NCBI GenBank assembly: GCA_964533495.1
Contig: CAZHJU010000002.1
Coordinates: 65,044 to 129,043 of the forward strand
From: Ga0077527 sp964533495
GTDB taxonomy: Bacteria; Pseudomonadota; Gammaproteobacteria; Burkholderiales; SG8-41
Direction of reading: 5' to 3'
Length of the DNA: 64,000 nucleotides
Shown here piece by piece: positions 42,844-51,294 of this stretch. Numbering within the stretch: position 1 is the stretch's first letter; each line of letters starts with the position of its first letter. The translations under genes were made by a program, and so were the position numbers. Below the pieces are notes generated by a model, which was given only the letters and a program-made list of their open reading frames with translations, made no database searches and had not been told where the DNA came from.

Positions 42844-43563
42844 ATACCCTTTAACACCTTGCTCCTGAAACGTCGGCAAATTAGGCAGTAGTTCAACCCT
42901 CCTGGAACTCGTTACGCCGATTCCTTTCAGGCGACCTTCCCTGATATGCCCCAGACTGGACACCGGCGGCAGCAAAGCCATTTCCACCTCCCCCGACAAG
43001 ACTCCGACTTCTGTCGGCCCAGCGCCATTCCAGCGAATCCTGTTCATCTTGATCGCAGCCATGTTTTCCAGCAGCGCAATTGCAAGCTCACCTGTCGCGC
43101 CGGCAGCACCGACATTCACTCCACCTCTGTTTTTTTGCGCAACGGCCAGCAGTTCCGAAAAATTGTTCGGCGAATACTTCTGGTTCGCCACCAGTACCAG
43201 CCCGTTCGACGTAATCAGTATGATTGGCGTGAAATCGGAAACGGGATCGTATGGTGGATTTTTGGACATGAGGGGGGCGATAACATGCGATCCACTGCTC
43301 CCGACCATTAAAGTTCTTCCATCGGGCGCAGAGTTCATCAGCAATTTTCCAGCCGCCTGCCCACCCGCACCGGGCCTGTTATCGACCACGATTCTCGGCA
43401 TATCCGCTGTTAATGCCGGCACCAGCAACCGGATCCCGGAATCTGCGGGCCCGCCGGGCGATCCGGAAACCAGGACACGCAGAGGCCCCTCAAGTTTGCC
43501 AAGTGTTTGGGCATGAGCCCCAAAAGAAACCAGCAACGCAACAACAATGGCCGCAGACCTCAT
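42667..43563 (-). CDS. Chimeric protein: truncated Bug receptor fused to XRE helix-turn-helix tail
   Basis: This is a 298-residue open frame with a Sec signal (MRSAAIVVALLVSFGAHAQ) and a Bug receptor of about 240 residues (GGPADSGIRLLVPAL, VDNRPGAGGQAAGKLL, NSAPDGRTLMVGSS, LLPNLPTFQEQGVKGY). The C-terminal third of the receptor is missing and is replaced by a DNA-binding HTH tail. GGAGGG precedes the ATG. A periplasmic receptor carrying a cytoplasmic DNA-binding tail is unlikely to work; it looks like the scar of a recombination that joined the acquired island to a resident XRE gene. Confidence 0.8.
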   Translation of the reverse strand: MRSAAIVVALLVSFGAHAQTLGKLEGPLRVLVSGSPGGPADSGIRLLVPALTADMPRIVVDNRPGAGGQAAGKLLMNSAPDGRTLMVGSSGSHVIAPLMSKNPPYDPVSDFTPIILITSNGLVLVANQKYSPNNFSELLAVAQKNRGGVNVGAAGATGELAIALLENMAAIKMNRIRWNGAGPTEVGVLSGEVEMALLPPVSSLGHIREGRLKGIGVTSSRRVELLPNLPTFQEQGVKGYTQDQLAERANTERSHISALERAEKGPALATIFSLAEGLGVPAGELIGLVEKRLKHQHK

Positions 43564-43604
43564 CCTTCCCTCCTCCGATTTTTTGTAATTTTCGCTTCGG
43601 AAAA

Positions 43605-44504
43605 TCAACAATCAGGAACGACACCTTCCGGCAACGAAGCACAGTATTTTGCGATCTCTCCGGGGCGGGTCAGCCAGACGCGCGAGAAATTCGGGTGGCT
43701 GAAAATACTCCTAAACAACTGCCTGAGCGCGCGGATCCTGTGCGGCTGCCCGAAAATCATCGTATGCAAGGAAATCGAAAATACGAGTGGCTGGTTCACA
43801 CACTGCTCGCTCATTTCCTCAAACTGCCTGAATACCGCATCCGTGAACTGAACAGGATCATGGTGCAGGGTCAAAGTCGGGCCGAAATCGTTTGTCTCCA
43901 GCGGGTAAGGCACATGCAACAATTTTCCGGATTTTGTGTTCATCCAGAATGGCTGATCGTCACAGGGCCAATCCATCATGTATTTGTATCCCGCCCCGGC
44001 CAGCAGGTCAGGCGTGCAATGACTCTGCATCATGTGCGGGCTCATCCATCCTGTCGGCCTCGCTTTCTCGTTCCGGACAAATTCAGCTGTCGCTTCATTG
44101 ACAAGATTTCTTTCCGAATCCTCCGAAAGAATTCCCTGCTTTTCAGAATTGGTCCTCCCGTGCCCGACGATTTCATCGCCACGCGCTCTCAGAGCCGGGA
44201 ATATCTCCGGATGCGTCTGATACATCACCGAATTCACCAGATGAGCCGCCGGCATCGAAAACTCATCGAACAGCGACAACAACCTCCACAGCCCCACCCG
44301 GTTGCCATATTCACGCCACGACCAGTTTTTTTGATCCGGCATGGGAAGAGCCGCCCCAAAAGATGGGCCGGGTTCCAGACCAAATCCGAAAGACTCGATG
44401 TTCAAGGCCACAAACATGGCCAGGCGCTTGCCATCGGGCCACGAGTAGTCTTTTCTGTTGGTAATCGGGCTGAATGGAAACCGGCCATGAACAGGCAGTG
44501 ACAT
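43605..44504 (-). CDS. Polysaccharide deacetylase (NodB-homology) family hydrolase
   Basis: This 299-residue enzyme has the NodB fold, resembling the PuuE/allantoinase-like branch that hydrolyses C-N bonds rather than polysaccharides. Strings are YSWPDGKRLAMFVALNIESF (residues about 19-38), WREYGNRVGLWRLLSLFDEF, GDEIVGHGRTNSEKQGIL and TGWMSPHMMQSHCTPDLLAG. The usual N-terminal DD metal pair is replaced by NIES, and the metal-site histidines are partly present (GHGRTNSEK). It follows the amidohydrolase gene by 24 bases and precedes the chimeric receptor. Confidence 0.82.
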   Translation of the reverse strand: MSLPVHGRFPFSPITNRKDYSWPDGKRLAMFVALNIESFGFGLEPGPSFGAALPMPDQKNWSWREYGNRVGLWRLLSLFDEFSMPAAHLVNSVMYQTHPEIFPALRARGDEIVGHGRTNSEKQGILSEDSERNLVNEATAEFVRNEKARPTGWMSPHMMQSHCTPDLLAGAGYKYMMDWPCDDQPFWMNTKSGKLLHVPYPLETNDFGPTLTLHHDPVQFTDAVFRQFEEMSEQCVNQPLVFSISLHTMIFGQPHRIRALRQLFRSIFSHPNFSRVWLTRPGEIAKYCASLPEGVVPDC

Positions 44505-44528
44505 GAATATTCTTTCTTTTCCAGGGGG

Positions 44529-45680
44529 TCAGACGGATTTGTAAAACCTTGCGGCGTTGTCCCACATCAACTTCTGCTTTGTCTCCTGCTTGAGTGTCTT
44601 CCAGTTCATGACGTTGCTTACTGAATCCGGAAAATGGCATTCGGAATGCGGATAATCGGATGCATACATCAGGACACCATCACCCAGGAAATCTGTCACG
44701 AAATTGAACAAATCCTCACCTTCGTGCATTTCGATACTGCAGAAGAATCGGCCTGACTTGATGTAATCGCTGCATTTCATCTTCAGTGGCGCCATCGCTC
44801 CGACATATTTGGCCTGCTCGTCCATCCGCCGGGACCAATAAGGAAGCCATGCAAATCCGCATTCAAGAATCCCCATGCGAAGCTGCGGGTACCGATCCAT
44901 GATTCCGGCACCGATAAATCCGGCCAGGAAACGCATGCCGCCCCAGGGGTGCGAGACCATTCTTCCGAGAAAAATGTTTTCCCAGATATCTGCATGCCCG
45001 GGGAAATATGGCGGATTCCATGTTGTGCTGTGGTGAATAATCGGCAGATCGTGCTCTTGGGCCGCTTTCCAGATCGGTTCAAGCTTGGGGTGATCGACAG
45101 GAAGGCCATCAGCCAGGAGAGGCATAACGGCAACTGCCCAGGAGGATTTTCCCCAACGTTTGATCTCGTTCACGGCGCCATCGACATCCGACCCCAGGGC
45201 GACGAGATGGCCTTTCAGACGATCCGGTGAATTCGCGCAGAAATCCGACATGTACCGGTGGTACGCACGGACCAGTCCGCCCTGCAATGTGACATCCGGC
45301 AGACTGACAACCCCTGTCCATGATGAAGGTATAAGAAAATGCCTGTAGACCCCTTCATCATCCATGTCCAGAATGCGATTCTTCGCATTGTCATCACGGA
45401 CGCCATGCCGCGGATCCTTGCTTCCCCGCCAGTTCGCCTCGCGTGCCCCCCCCTTGAAAGTCGGATGCGCTTCAGCCTGGCCAAGCACCCTTCGGTACAC
45501 CTTGTCATTAAAGCGGTAAAGATGCATGGGGGCACTGTCTTCACTTGCCTTAACCACAGTGCTCGCCAGGACCCGGTAGGGCGAAAGCTCCGGCAACCGG
45601 CCTCGGAAATCCGGATCAACGTATTTGTCCAGAACTTCAGCCGCAGGATTTACATGAGTGTCCGAGTCAAAAACCTTCAT
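44529..45680 (-). CDS. Amidohydrolase 2 family metal-dependent hydrolase
   Basis: This TIM-barrel hydrolase of about 383 residues belongs to the ACMSD/amidohydrolase_2 family. N-terminal MKVFDSDTHVNPAAEVLDKY is characteristic, LPIIHHSTTWNPP carries metal-site histidines, and ASDYPHSECHFPDS is the C-terminal signature with the catalytic Asp. In-frame ATGs lie at 45722, 45698 and 45683; the ATG at 45680 is preferred because GAAGGA lies just before it and the conserved strand starts there. It is divergent from the LysR gene with a LysR box between, so it is a likely target. It may decarboxylate or hydrolyse a cyclic acid. Confidence 0.85.
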   Translation of the reverse strand: MKVFDSDTHVNPAAEVLDKYVDPDFRGRLPELSPYRVLASTVVKASEDSAPMHLYRFNDKVYRRVLGQAEAHPTFKGGAREANWRGSKDPRHGVRDDNAKNRILDMDDEGVYRHFLIPSSWTGVVSLPDVTLQGGLVRAYHRYMSDFCANSPDRLKGHLVALGSDVDGAVNEIKRWGKSSWAVAVMPLLADGLPVDHPKLEPIWKAAQEHDLPIIHHSTTWNPPYFPGHADIWENIFLGRMVSHPWGGMRFLAGFIGAGIMDRYPQLRMGILECGFAWLPYWSRRMDEQAKYVGAMAPLKMKCSDYIKSGRFFCSIEMHEGEDLFNFVTDFLGDGVLMYASDYPHSECHFPDSVSNVMNWKTLKQETKQKLMWDNAARFYKSV

Positions 45681-45750
45681 CATTTCCTTCGCTTTCATTA
45701 ATTGGAATAAGATCGGCGTCATTATTAGATGCCCTAATTTTTCTTGTGAA

Positions 45751-45765
45751 ATGAAACGATTTCAT
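45751..45765. promoter_or_regulatory. LysR-type binding box
   Basis: ATGAAA-cga-TTTCAT is a perfect dyad containing T-N11-A (TGAAACGATTTCA), the classical LysR motif. It lies between the divergent amidohydrolase and LysR genes, 27 bases before the lysR ATG. Confidence 0.75.
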
Positions 45766-45791
45766 CAATCTATGATTTTCTGTTAACAGTC

Positions 45792-46709
45792 ATGAAAATT
45801 AATATCGACGGAATCCAGGCCTTCGTTGCAATTGCCCAATACGGCAGTTACCAGAAAGCAGCCGACTACCTGAAGCTGACGCAAACCGCCCTGACCCGGA
45901 GGATTCAGCGGCTGGAAGGCTATTTGCAGGTTTCGTTGCTGGAGAGAAGCACCCACTCAGTAACACTTACGAAAGTGGGGGAGGAGTTTTTGCCGCAAGC
46001 AAAGCGGCTAGTGGAGGAACTGACCTGGTCAGTCGATCGCCTGAAGGGAATGGCCAGGAATTCGTCGGGCGACGTCACAATCGCCTGCATAACCCACTTC
46101 GCCCACGAATGGCTTCCATGGATCATTAAGAAATATGCAAAAAAATATCCGGGAAACAGAGTATTTGTTCTGGATCGTCATGGATTACAGGTCGATGAAG
46201 CGGTCAAGCTAAGAGCGGCAGAGTTCGGGATCAATATAATTGCCGGGAAAGACGCGGAACTTTCCCAGCACAGTGCCGTTGAGGATCCATATGTTCTCTT
46301 TTGCCATCAATCCGACCCCGTCAGCAGGCTCAAAAACATCTCATGGGGTAGCTTGCAGTCGACCGAATTGATTACTGTCGGGAAAAGCAGCTGGCACAGC
46401 TACCTTGTTAACGCGCAATTGAATAAACATTCGATTCAAGTTCGCGCCCGTTATGAAGTTGAGAATCTCTCAACCGCACTCGGCTTTGTTTCAGCCGGAC
46501 TCGGAAGTGCGATACTCCCGTCCTCGGTAATTCTGACCCGGAAGTATCCGAGCATCCGTCAAATTCCGCTGATAAAGCCGACAATAAAACGCTCTATCGG
46601 CCTTATCATGCGCCGCGGTGCACTGCTCTCCCCGGCAGCGCAGTCACTTTTTCATTTGGTGGAAACCGAACTGGAAGCAATAAACGCCTCACTGCTTGAT
46701 GCAAATTGA
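45792..46709 (+). CDS. LysR family transcriptional regulator
   Basis: This is a 305-residue regulator with an N-terminal HTH (IDGIQAFVAIAQYGSYQKAA, DYLKLTQTALTRRIQRLEGY, residues about 4-45) and a C-terminal periplasmic-binding-like effector domain (about 90-300). It is divergent from the amidohydrolase gene and convergent with the aspartase-type gene (18-base gap), and so sits in the middle of the island. It probably activates the flanking minus-strand catabolic genes in response to their substrate. Codon use is AT-richer than in the surrounding chromosome. Confidence 0.93.
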   Translation: MKINIDGIQAFVAIAQYGSYQKAADYLKLTQTALTRRIQRLEGYLQVSLLERSTHSVTLTKVGEEFLPQAKRLVEELTWSVDRLKGMARNSSGDVTIACITHFAHEWLPWIIKKYAKKYPGNRVFVLDRHGLQVDEAVKLRAAEFGINIIAGKDAELSQHSAVEDPYVLFCHQSDPVSRLKNISWGSLQSTELITVGKSSWHSYLVNAQLNKHSIQVRARYEVENLSTALGFVSAGLGSAILPSSVILTRKYPSIRQIPLIKPTIKRSIGLIMRRGALLSPAAQSLFHLVETELEAINASLLDAN

Positions 46710-46727
46710 AGCCAACAAGGCCGCTTC

Positions 46728-48152
46728 TTAAACAGCCTTCTTGGCAGGCCTTGTCAGAATTTCCGGCTTTAACAAGGAGCCCAATTTTCTTCTTGTCATG
46801 ATTTTCCGCTTTATGGCCAAATTGATCACGCTATCCCCGGTTCTTAATGCTTCCTTTGCAATAGCCGTCGCCATTTCATAGCCGATATGCGGATTCAATG
46901 CCGTAGCCAGCCCGATTGAAGCCCTCACCTGACGCTGCAGCACATCACGATTGGCAGTTATTCCCCTCACGCACCTTCCACTTAATGCATCACATGCACA
47001 CCTTAAATGGGAAATGCTTTTCAGTATGCTATGAGCAATTATCGGCTCGAAAGCATTCAACTGTAGCTGTCCTGCCTCTGCGGCCATTGTGACTGTAAGG
47101 TCGTTGCCAATAACCTCAAATGCGACCTGGTTGACCACCTCCGGTATCACCGGGTTCACCTTGCCCGGCATGATCGAGGAGCCGGCCTGCACCGCCGGCA
47201 AGTTGATTTCATTGAATCCAGCCCTTGGCCCGGAGGACAGAAGCCGCAGATCGTTGCAGACTTTCGATATCTTTACAGCTATCCGCTTCAGCACACTTGA
47301 TAACTGGACAAATGATCCGCAATCCTGGGTTGCCTCAATGAGATTTCTGGCCGTGATCACGGGAATCCCGGTAATTTCCTTGAGCTTCGAACACACAACT
47401 TTTGCGTAGCCTTGAGGGGTATTAATCCCGGTTCCAATCGCCGTGGCACCAAGATTGATTTCAGAAATCAACTCACAAACCTCACGCAATCTCGACTCAT
47501 CCTCTTCAATCATGATTGCATAAGTCAGAAATTCCTGCCCCAGCGTCATGGGCACGGCTTCCTGCAGTTGCGTTCTGCCGATTTTTAGAATCCCATCAAA
47601 TTCACGGGCCTTGATCTCAAAAGCCCTCCTGAGACCAGCCATTGAAACCAGTAATTTCCCTATCTCCTCATAGGCAGCCAACTTTACAGCCGTCGGGTAA
47701 ACATCATTGGTGCTTTGACTCATGTTTACATGTTCCAATGGATGCAAATAACGGTATTCGCCTTTCTTGCGCCCCATCAGCTCCAGCGCCCTGTTGGCAA
47801 TCACCTCGTTCGCATTCATGTTGGTTGATGTTCCAGCCCCGCCCTGGATCACATCAACCACAAAATGCTCATGCAAGCCCCCCCTTCTGATTTCCTCGCA
47901 TGCGGAAACCACAGCAGACATTTTCACCCTGCTCAAAAGTCCGATTTCATGGTTCGCAATAGCCGCGGCCTGCTTTACGGATGCAATTGCAACAACCAAT
48001 GAGGAATGCCTGGAAACCGGGACCCCGCTGATCTGAAAGTTATCCATGGCCCGGCTGGTGTGTATGCCGTAGTAATGCGCAGATGAAATATTTCTTTGGC
48101 CAATCAGGTCCTGCTCAATCCGTGTTTTTTTGTTCACAGAATCCATCATCAA
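46728..48152 (-). CDS. Aspartate ammonia-lyase (aspartase/fumarase superfamily)
   Basis: This 474-residue lyase has N-terminal RIEQDLIGQRNISSAHYYGI and the superfamily signature GSSIMPGKVNPVIPEVVNQV (residues about 318-337, flexible loop with catalytic Ser). THPLEH-like LHPLEHVNMSQSTNDVYPT and GRTQLQEAVPMTLGQEF are also present. The aspartase branch is favoured over fumarase by the GSSIMPGKVNP and AAEAGQLQLNAFEP wording. It releases ammonia from an amino-dicarboxylate to give an unsaturated acid. It follows a Bug receptor by 39 bases and is the last gene of the aminotransferase operon. Confidence 0.9.
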   Translation of the reverse strand: MMMDSVNKKTRIEQDLIGQRNISSAHYYGIHTSRAMDNFQISGVPVSRHSSLVVAIASVKQAAAIANHEIGLLSRVKMSAVVSACEEIRRGGLHEHFVVDVIQGGAGTSTNMNANEVIANRALELMGRKKGEYRYLHPLEHVNMSQSTNDVYPTAVKLAAYEEIGKLLVSMAGLRRAFEIKAREFDGILKIGRTQLQEAVPMTLGQEFLTYAIMIEEDESRLREVCELISEINLGATAIGTGINTPQGYAKVVCSKLKEITGIPVITARNLIEATQDCGSFVQLSSVLKRIAVKISKVCNDLRLLSSGPRAGFNEINLPAVQAGSSIMPGKVNPVIPEVVNQVAFEVIGNDLTVTMAAEAGQLQLNAFEPIIAHSILKSISHLRCACDALSGRCVRGITANRDVLQRQVRASIGLATALNPHIGYEMATAIAKEALRTGDSVINLAIKRKIMTRRKLGSLLKPEILTRPAKKAV

Positions 48153-48191
48153 TTATGCACTGGCCTTGAAACCATACCAATGCGGTTTGCC

Positions 48192-49148
48192 TTACCAGCT
48201 TATTCCGGTCTCGGCCTGCAATTTCTTGAACTTCGCCACCTCATCCGATATTACTTCAGCCATTTTTTCAGGGCTGCTGGCCACCGTGTAAAACCCCATT
48301 GCCGAGTATTTGTCTGCCACATCACCTCCCAGAATCACTTTCCCGACCTCCCTGTTCAGCCCCTGGATTAAATTCTTCGGCGTGCCCGGAGGGGCGAATA
48401 AACCATTCCAGAATTCAAATGAATATCCGGTCAATCCGGATTCGGAAAATGTAGGCACATCCGGCAGCAAAGGAAGGCGATTTGCAGTGGTCACACCAAT
48501 CGCGTACAGCTTTTTCGACTTCAAATGAGATGCGCATGCAACCGGCGTAAGCAGGGCCAACGCCACCTCCCCGGAAATCGCAGCCACCTCTGCCGGAGAA
48601 CTGCCCTTGTACCGTATCGACAACGAACGAAAACCCGCGACCCTCATCATCGCAGACAAGGCGATTTCACCTGTAGGCCCTGCGGTGCCGATATTCAGCT
48701 TGTCCGCCTGCTTTTTAGCCAATACCAGCAGGCTCGACATGTTACGGACGGGCAATGAGGGGTGCGCAACCAGAACCAGACCGGTCGCGTTGATCAGTGC
48801 GATGGGCGAAGTGTCAACTGACGGATCGTGCCGGTTGCTTTTGTAGAAAACTGGAATTATCGAATGCGTTCCCGTATTCCCGAGCATTAATGTTCTTCCG
48901 TCCGGGGCTGAATTCTTCAACTGCTCGATTGCCGATTGCGCGACAGTTCCCGGCCTGTTCTCGATCACGAATTGCTGGCCCAGTGCGCCACCCAGTTGTG
49001 ATGCCAATAACCTCATGGTGACGTCAGAGGGTCCACCTACGGCACCTGCAACCAATACCCTGATTGTCCCACCCGGAGACTGGGCCTGCACATTCGATAA
49101 CGCAACAACAGAAAACACGCAGAGTACCAAATTTGATAACGCCTTCAT
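48192..49148 (-). CDS. Bug family substrate-binding protein
   Basis: This is a periplasmic receptor of 318 residues. The Sec signal MKALSNLVLCVFSVVALSNV ends near QAQ. The Bug motifs are GGTIRVLVAGAVGGPSD (residues about 26-42), IENRPGTVAQSAIEQL, NSAPDGRTLMLGNTG and LLPDVPTFSESGLTGYSFEF. It is full length, unlike the chimeric copy at 42667. It is encoded between the frameshifted aminotransferase and the aspartase-type lyase, so it probably binds the dicarboxylate or amino acid they process. Confidence 0.92.
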   Translation of the reverse strand: MKALSNLVLCVFSVVALSNVQAQSPGGTIRVLVAGAVGGPSDVTMRLLASQLGGALGQQFVIENRPGTVAQSAIEQLKNSAPDGRTLMLGNTGTHSIIPVFYKSNRHDPSVDTSPIALINATGLVLVAHPSLPVRNMSSLLVLAKKQADKLNIGTAGPTGEIALSAMMRVAGFRSLSIRYKGSSPAEVAAISGEVALALLTPVACASHLKSKKLYAIGVTTANRLPLLPDVPTFSESGLTGYSFEFWNGLFAPPGTPKNLIQGLNREVGKVILGGDVADKYSAMGFYTVASSPEKMAEVISDEVAKFKKLQAETGISW

Positions 49149-49203
49149 ATTCCCCCCGTGTTGTGCAGATCGGACCTGCGATCAACTCACCCCCCACCCC
49201 CTC

Positions 49204-50401
49204 TTACTGGAGCAACGCCAATGATTTTTTTATGCGACTTAATCCATCCTCAAGATGACGTTCCGACTGGGTATAAGAAATCCGGATACAGTTTTTATCC
49301 CCAAATGGATCACCCGGAATCACCGCCACCCTTGAATGATTGAGAAGGTAATCACACAAGCCCTGCGAACCATCAATGACATACTCTTTGTATCTGGCGC
49401 CGAAATAATGCTTGATGTCGGGAAAAAAAATAGAAAGCCCCCTGCGGGAGTCCGGTTTTGACACCTGGCATCCGGCACAAATGCCCGTAGACCAGGTCTC
49501 TCCGCCTTCTGTATTCCTCAATCATGAACAGATTTTTTTCAGCACCACTGCTTACTGCCTCATAAGCCGCCCTCTGCGAAATGGATGAATTCGCCGAAGT
49601 CATCTGACCTTGAATTTTGGCTGCGGCATCGGCAATCCATTGTGGCGCGCCCATATACCCAACCCTCCATCCGGTCATCGCATGCAGCTTTGAAAATCCG
49701 TTTACCGTCACCGTCCGGTCAATCATCCCGGGCAATGAGGCAATACTTGCGTGACTTCCTGAATATTCGATGAACTCATAAATTTCATCTGAAACAACAA
49801 TAATCCCTTCATTCGACATTACAACTTCTGCTATTTCCTCTAATTCACTTCTTGAATAAACAGCTCCGGTAGGATTGCACGGAGATGAAAAGAGGATCAA
49901 TTTTGTTCTTCGTGAAATCGCTTTGTTCATCTGTTCTTTTGAAACCTTGAAACCCGACTCCGCAGCAGCCTTTACAAATACCGGCGTCGCACCAGAAATC
50001 CTGATCAATGATTCATAACTCACCCAGTGCGGTGAAAAAACAATCACCTCATCACCCGGGTCCAGCAACGCCAGCAATACATTGACAATGGCCTGCTTTG
50101 CGCCGTTCGAAACAACAATCTGATCGTGGCTGTAATTGATGTTATTTTGAATGTTGAACTTTGACGCTATTGCCTTGCGCAGATCCAAATACCCGGCGAC
50201 AGGGGGATAAGAAAAGTACAGTCCTGAATCGATTGCACGCTTTGCGGCACTGCAAATATGAACTGGAGTGGGAAAATCCGGCTCGCCGAGTGAAAGATCA
50301 ACAATATCAAGCCCGCATTCGCGAAGCTTCCTGACCCTTGCTGCTACCGCCAATGTTTCCGATTCATTTATGCCAGTCACCCTCTCAGAAAGTCTCTTCA
50401 T
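49204..50401 (-). pseudogene. Class I aminotransferase with frameshift in an A8/T8 run
   Basis: A pyridoxal-phosphate aminotransferase of the AspC/PatA type is read in two frames. The first frame (50401 down to about 49430) gives MKRLSERVTGINESETLAVA through SSPCNPTGAVYSR, SDEIYEFIEY and the PLP-lysine string VNGFSKLHAMTGWRVGYM to LPQGAFYFF. The remainder (PDIKHYFGARYK... VAVIPGDPFGDKNCIRISYT) is one frame over, ending at 49204. The shift falls at eight A on the plus strand (49423-49430); seven would restore a normal protein of about 398 residues. It may be a real mutation, transcript slippage or a sequence error. Confidence 0.88.
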
Positions 50402-50738
50402 GAAGCAGTCTTTTGAGTTTTTCAGAAAAGAATGGTGCGCATTTCATGGCACGAACCTCCCGATCCAAGATTAATGGCTTTATTTTCTCCACGTAAGCCT
50501 TCCATGCGGGGTCAGACTGCATTGCGGATTGACTGGCGATCTTGCCCTCCAGATCGATAAATCCCCATAACTGCACCAGCGTGTCGTTTTTATCTCCCTC
50601 CTCATAAAAAAAGCCGATCATGTGTTTTGAGTATTTTTTCTGCACCGCCATTCCATCGGCTTGATACAAACTCAAAAACTCCTGGATCCGGCCTTTTTCA
50701 ATTGCATACACTCTTTCTTCAATAATCATGTTTGCCAT
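50385..50738 (-). CDS. NIPSNAP family protein
   Basis: This protein of about 117 residues has a dimeric alpha/beta-barrel fold of the NIPSNAP family: MIIEERVYAIEKGRIQEFLS, MIGFFYEEGDKNDTLVQLWG and SDPAWKAYVEKIKPLI. An open frame extends 31 residues further upstream (to 50831), but the conserved part begins at MANMIIEERVYAI, so ATG 50738 is chosen. Its end overlaps the aminotransferase start by 17 bases. NIPSNAP proteins often accompany catabolic gene clusters; the biochemical role is unknown. Confidence 0.82.
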   Translation of the reverse strand: MANMIIEERVYAIEKGRIQEFLSLYQADGMAVQKKYSKHMIGFFYEEGDKNDTLVQLWGFIDLEGKIASQSAMQSDPAWKAYVEKIKPLILDREVRAMKCAPFFSEKLKRLLHEETF

Positions 50739-50831
50739 CTCTATTCGTTTTGAGATTTCATTTGAAACAGACACATGCTGGCCGCAATTGCCAACTTGCG
50801 CCCCCTCATAAATGCACGGCTGGCCACTCAT

Positions 50832-51294
50832 TTGGATTATTTATCCACTGTCAATCTTAGTGAATTGATTATTTGTCATTAGTCCATGACTTTTCGTCTT
50901 GCCCGGACCAAGAAAATTCATGTCCTGGCAGCACTGGCTTCAGGGAACAGACGGCTCCACAGAACATCAGTCATGCGAGGATCCTGACGAACAAGCACAC
51001 GCCACGAGCCTGCATGCCTTGCAGGCCGTCTATGAAGTCCGTCAAGTCACCCGTACCGATTCGGTGTCGCTTGCATTGCGGGTTTTGGCTGGCGCAGAAA
51101 CCACTGCGGTAAGCGTGCACTGTTAATTTTTTGACCCGCTCCCGGCATGGATGATCAGGGGCTGCAGCATCTCGATGCAATTGCAGCATCCCTGGCAACA
51201 CCTCGCTCACGACACTGTTGCCGACACTCTGATTCCCGAACTCCAGGCGCAAGGCGGCAGCAACGGCTTGAACCGTAAGACGCGGCGCCGGACA
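50832..51294. other. Gene-free stretch at the right edge of the island
   Basis: About 460 bases with no convincing gene. The left part (to about 50890) is AT-rich like the island and the right part is GC-rich. Short open frames exist on both strands, but none has a ribosome site or recognisable protein. I looked for the missing N-terminus of the XRE regulator here and did not find it. Confidence 0.6.

Larger units (their letters stand above)
42844..50840. other. AT-richer catabolic genomic island
   Basis: From about 42.8 to 50.8 kb base composition and codon use shift visibly to more A+T (many TTT, AAA, ATT and AAT codons) compared with both sides. The island carries Bug receptors, hydrolases, a LysR regulator, a lyase, an aminotransferase and a NIPSNAP protein. 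No integrase, transposase or flanking tRNA is visible. The left edge is the chimeric gene; the right edge lies in the empty stretch 50.8-51.3 kb. Confidence 0.65.

Noticed and set aside
50971..51252. Short minus-strand frame (93 aa) and overlapping plus-strand frames in the island's right edge
   Set aside because: No ribosome site, no recognisable fold, and mixed codon use; probably non-coding.
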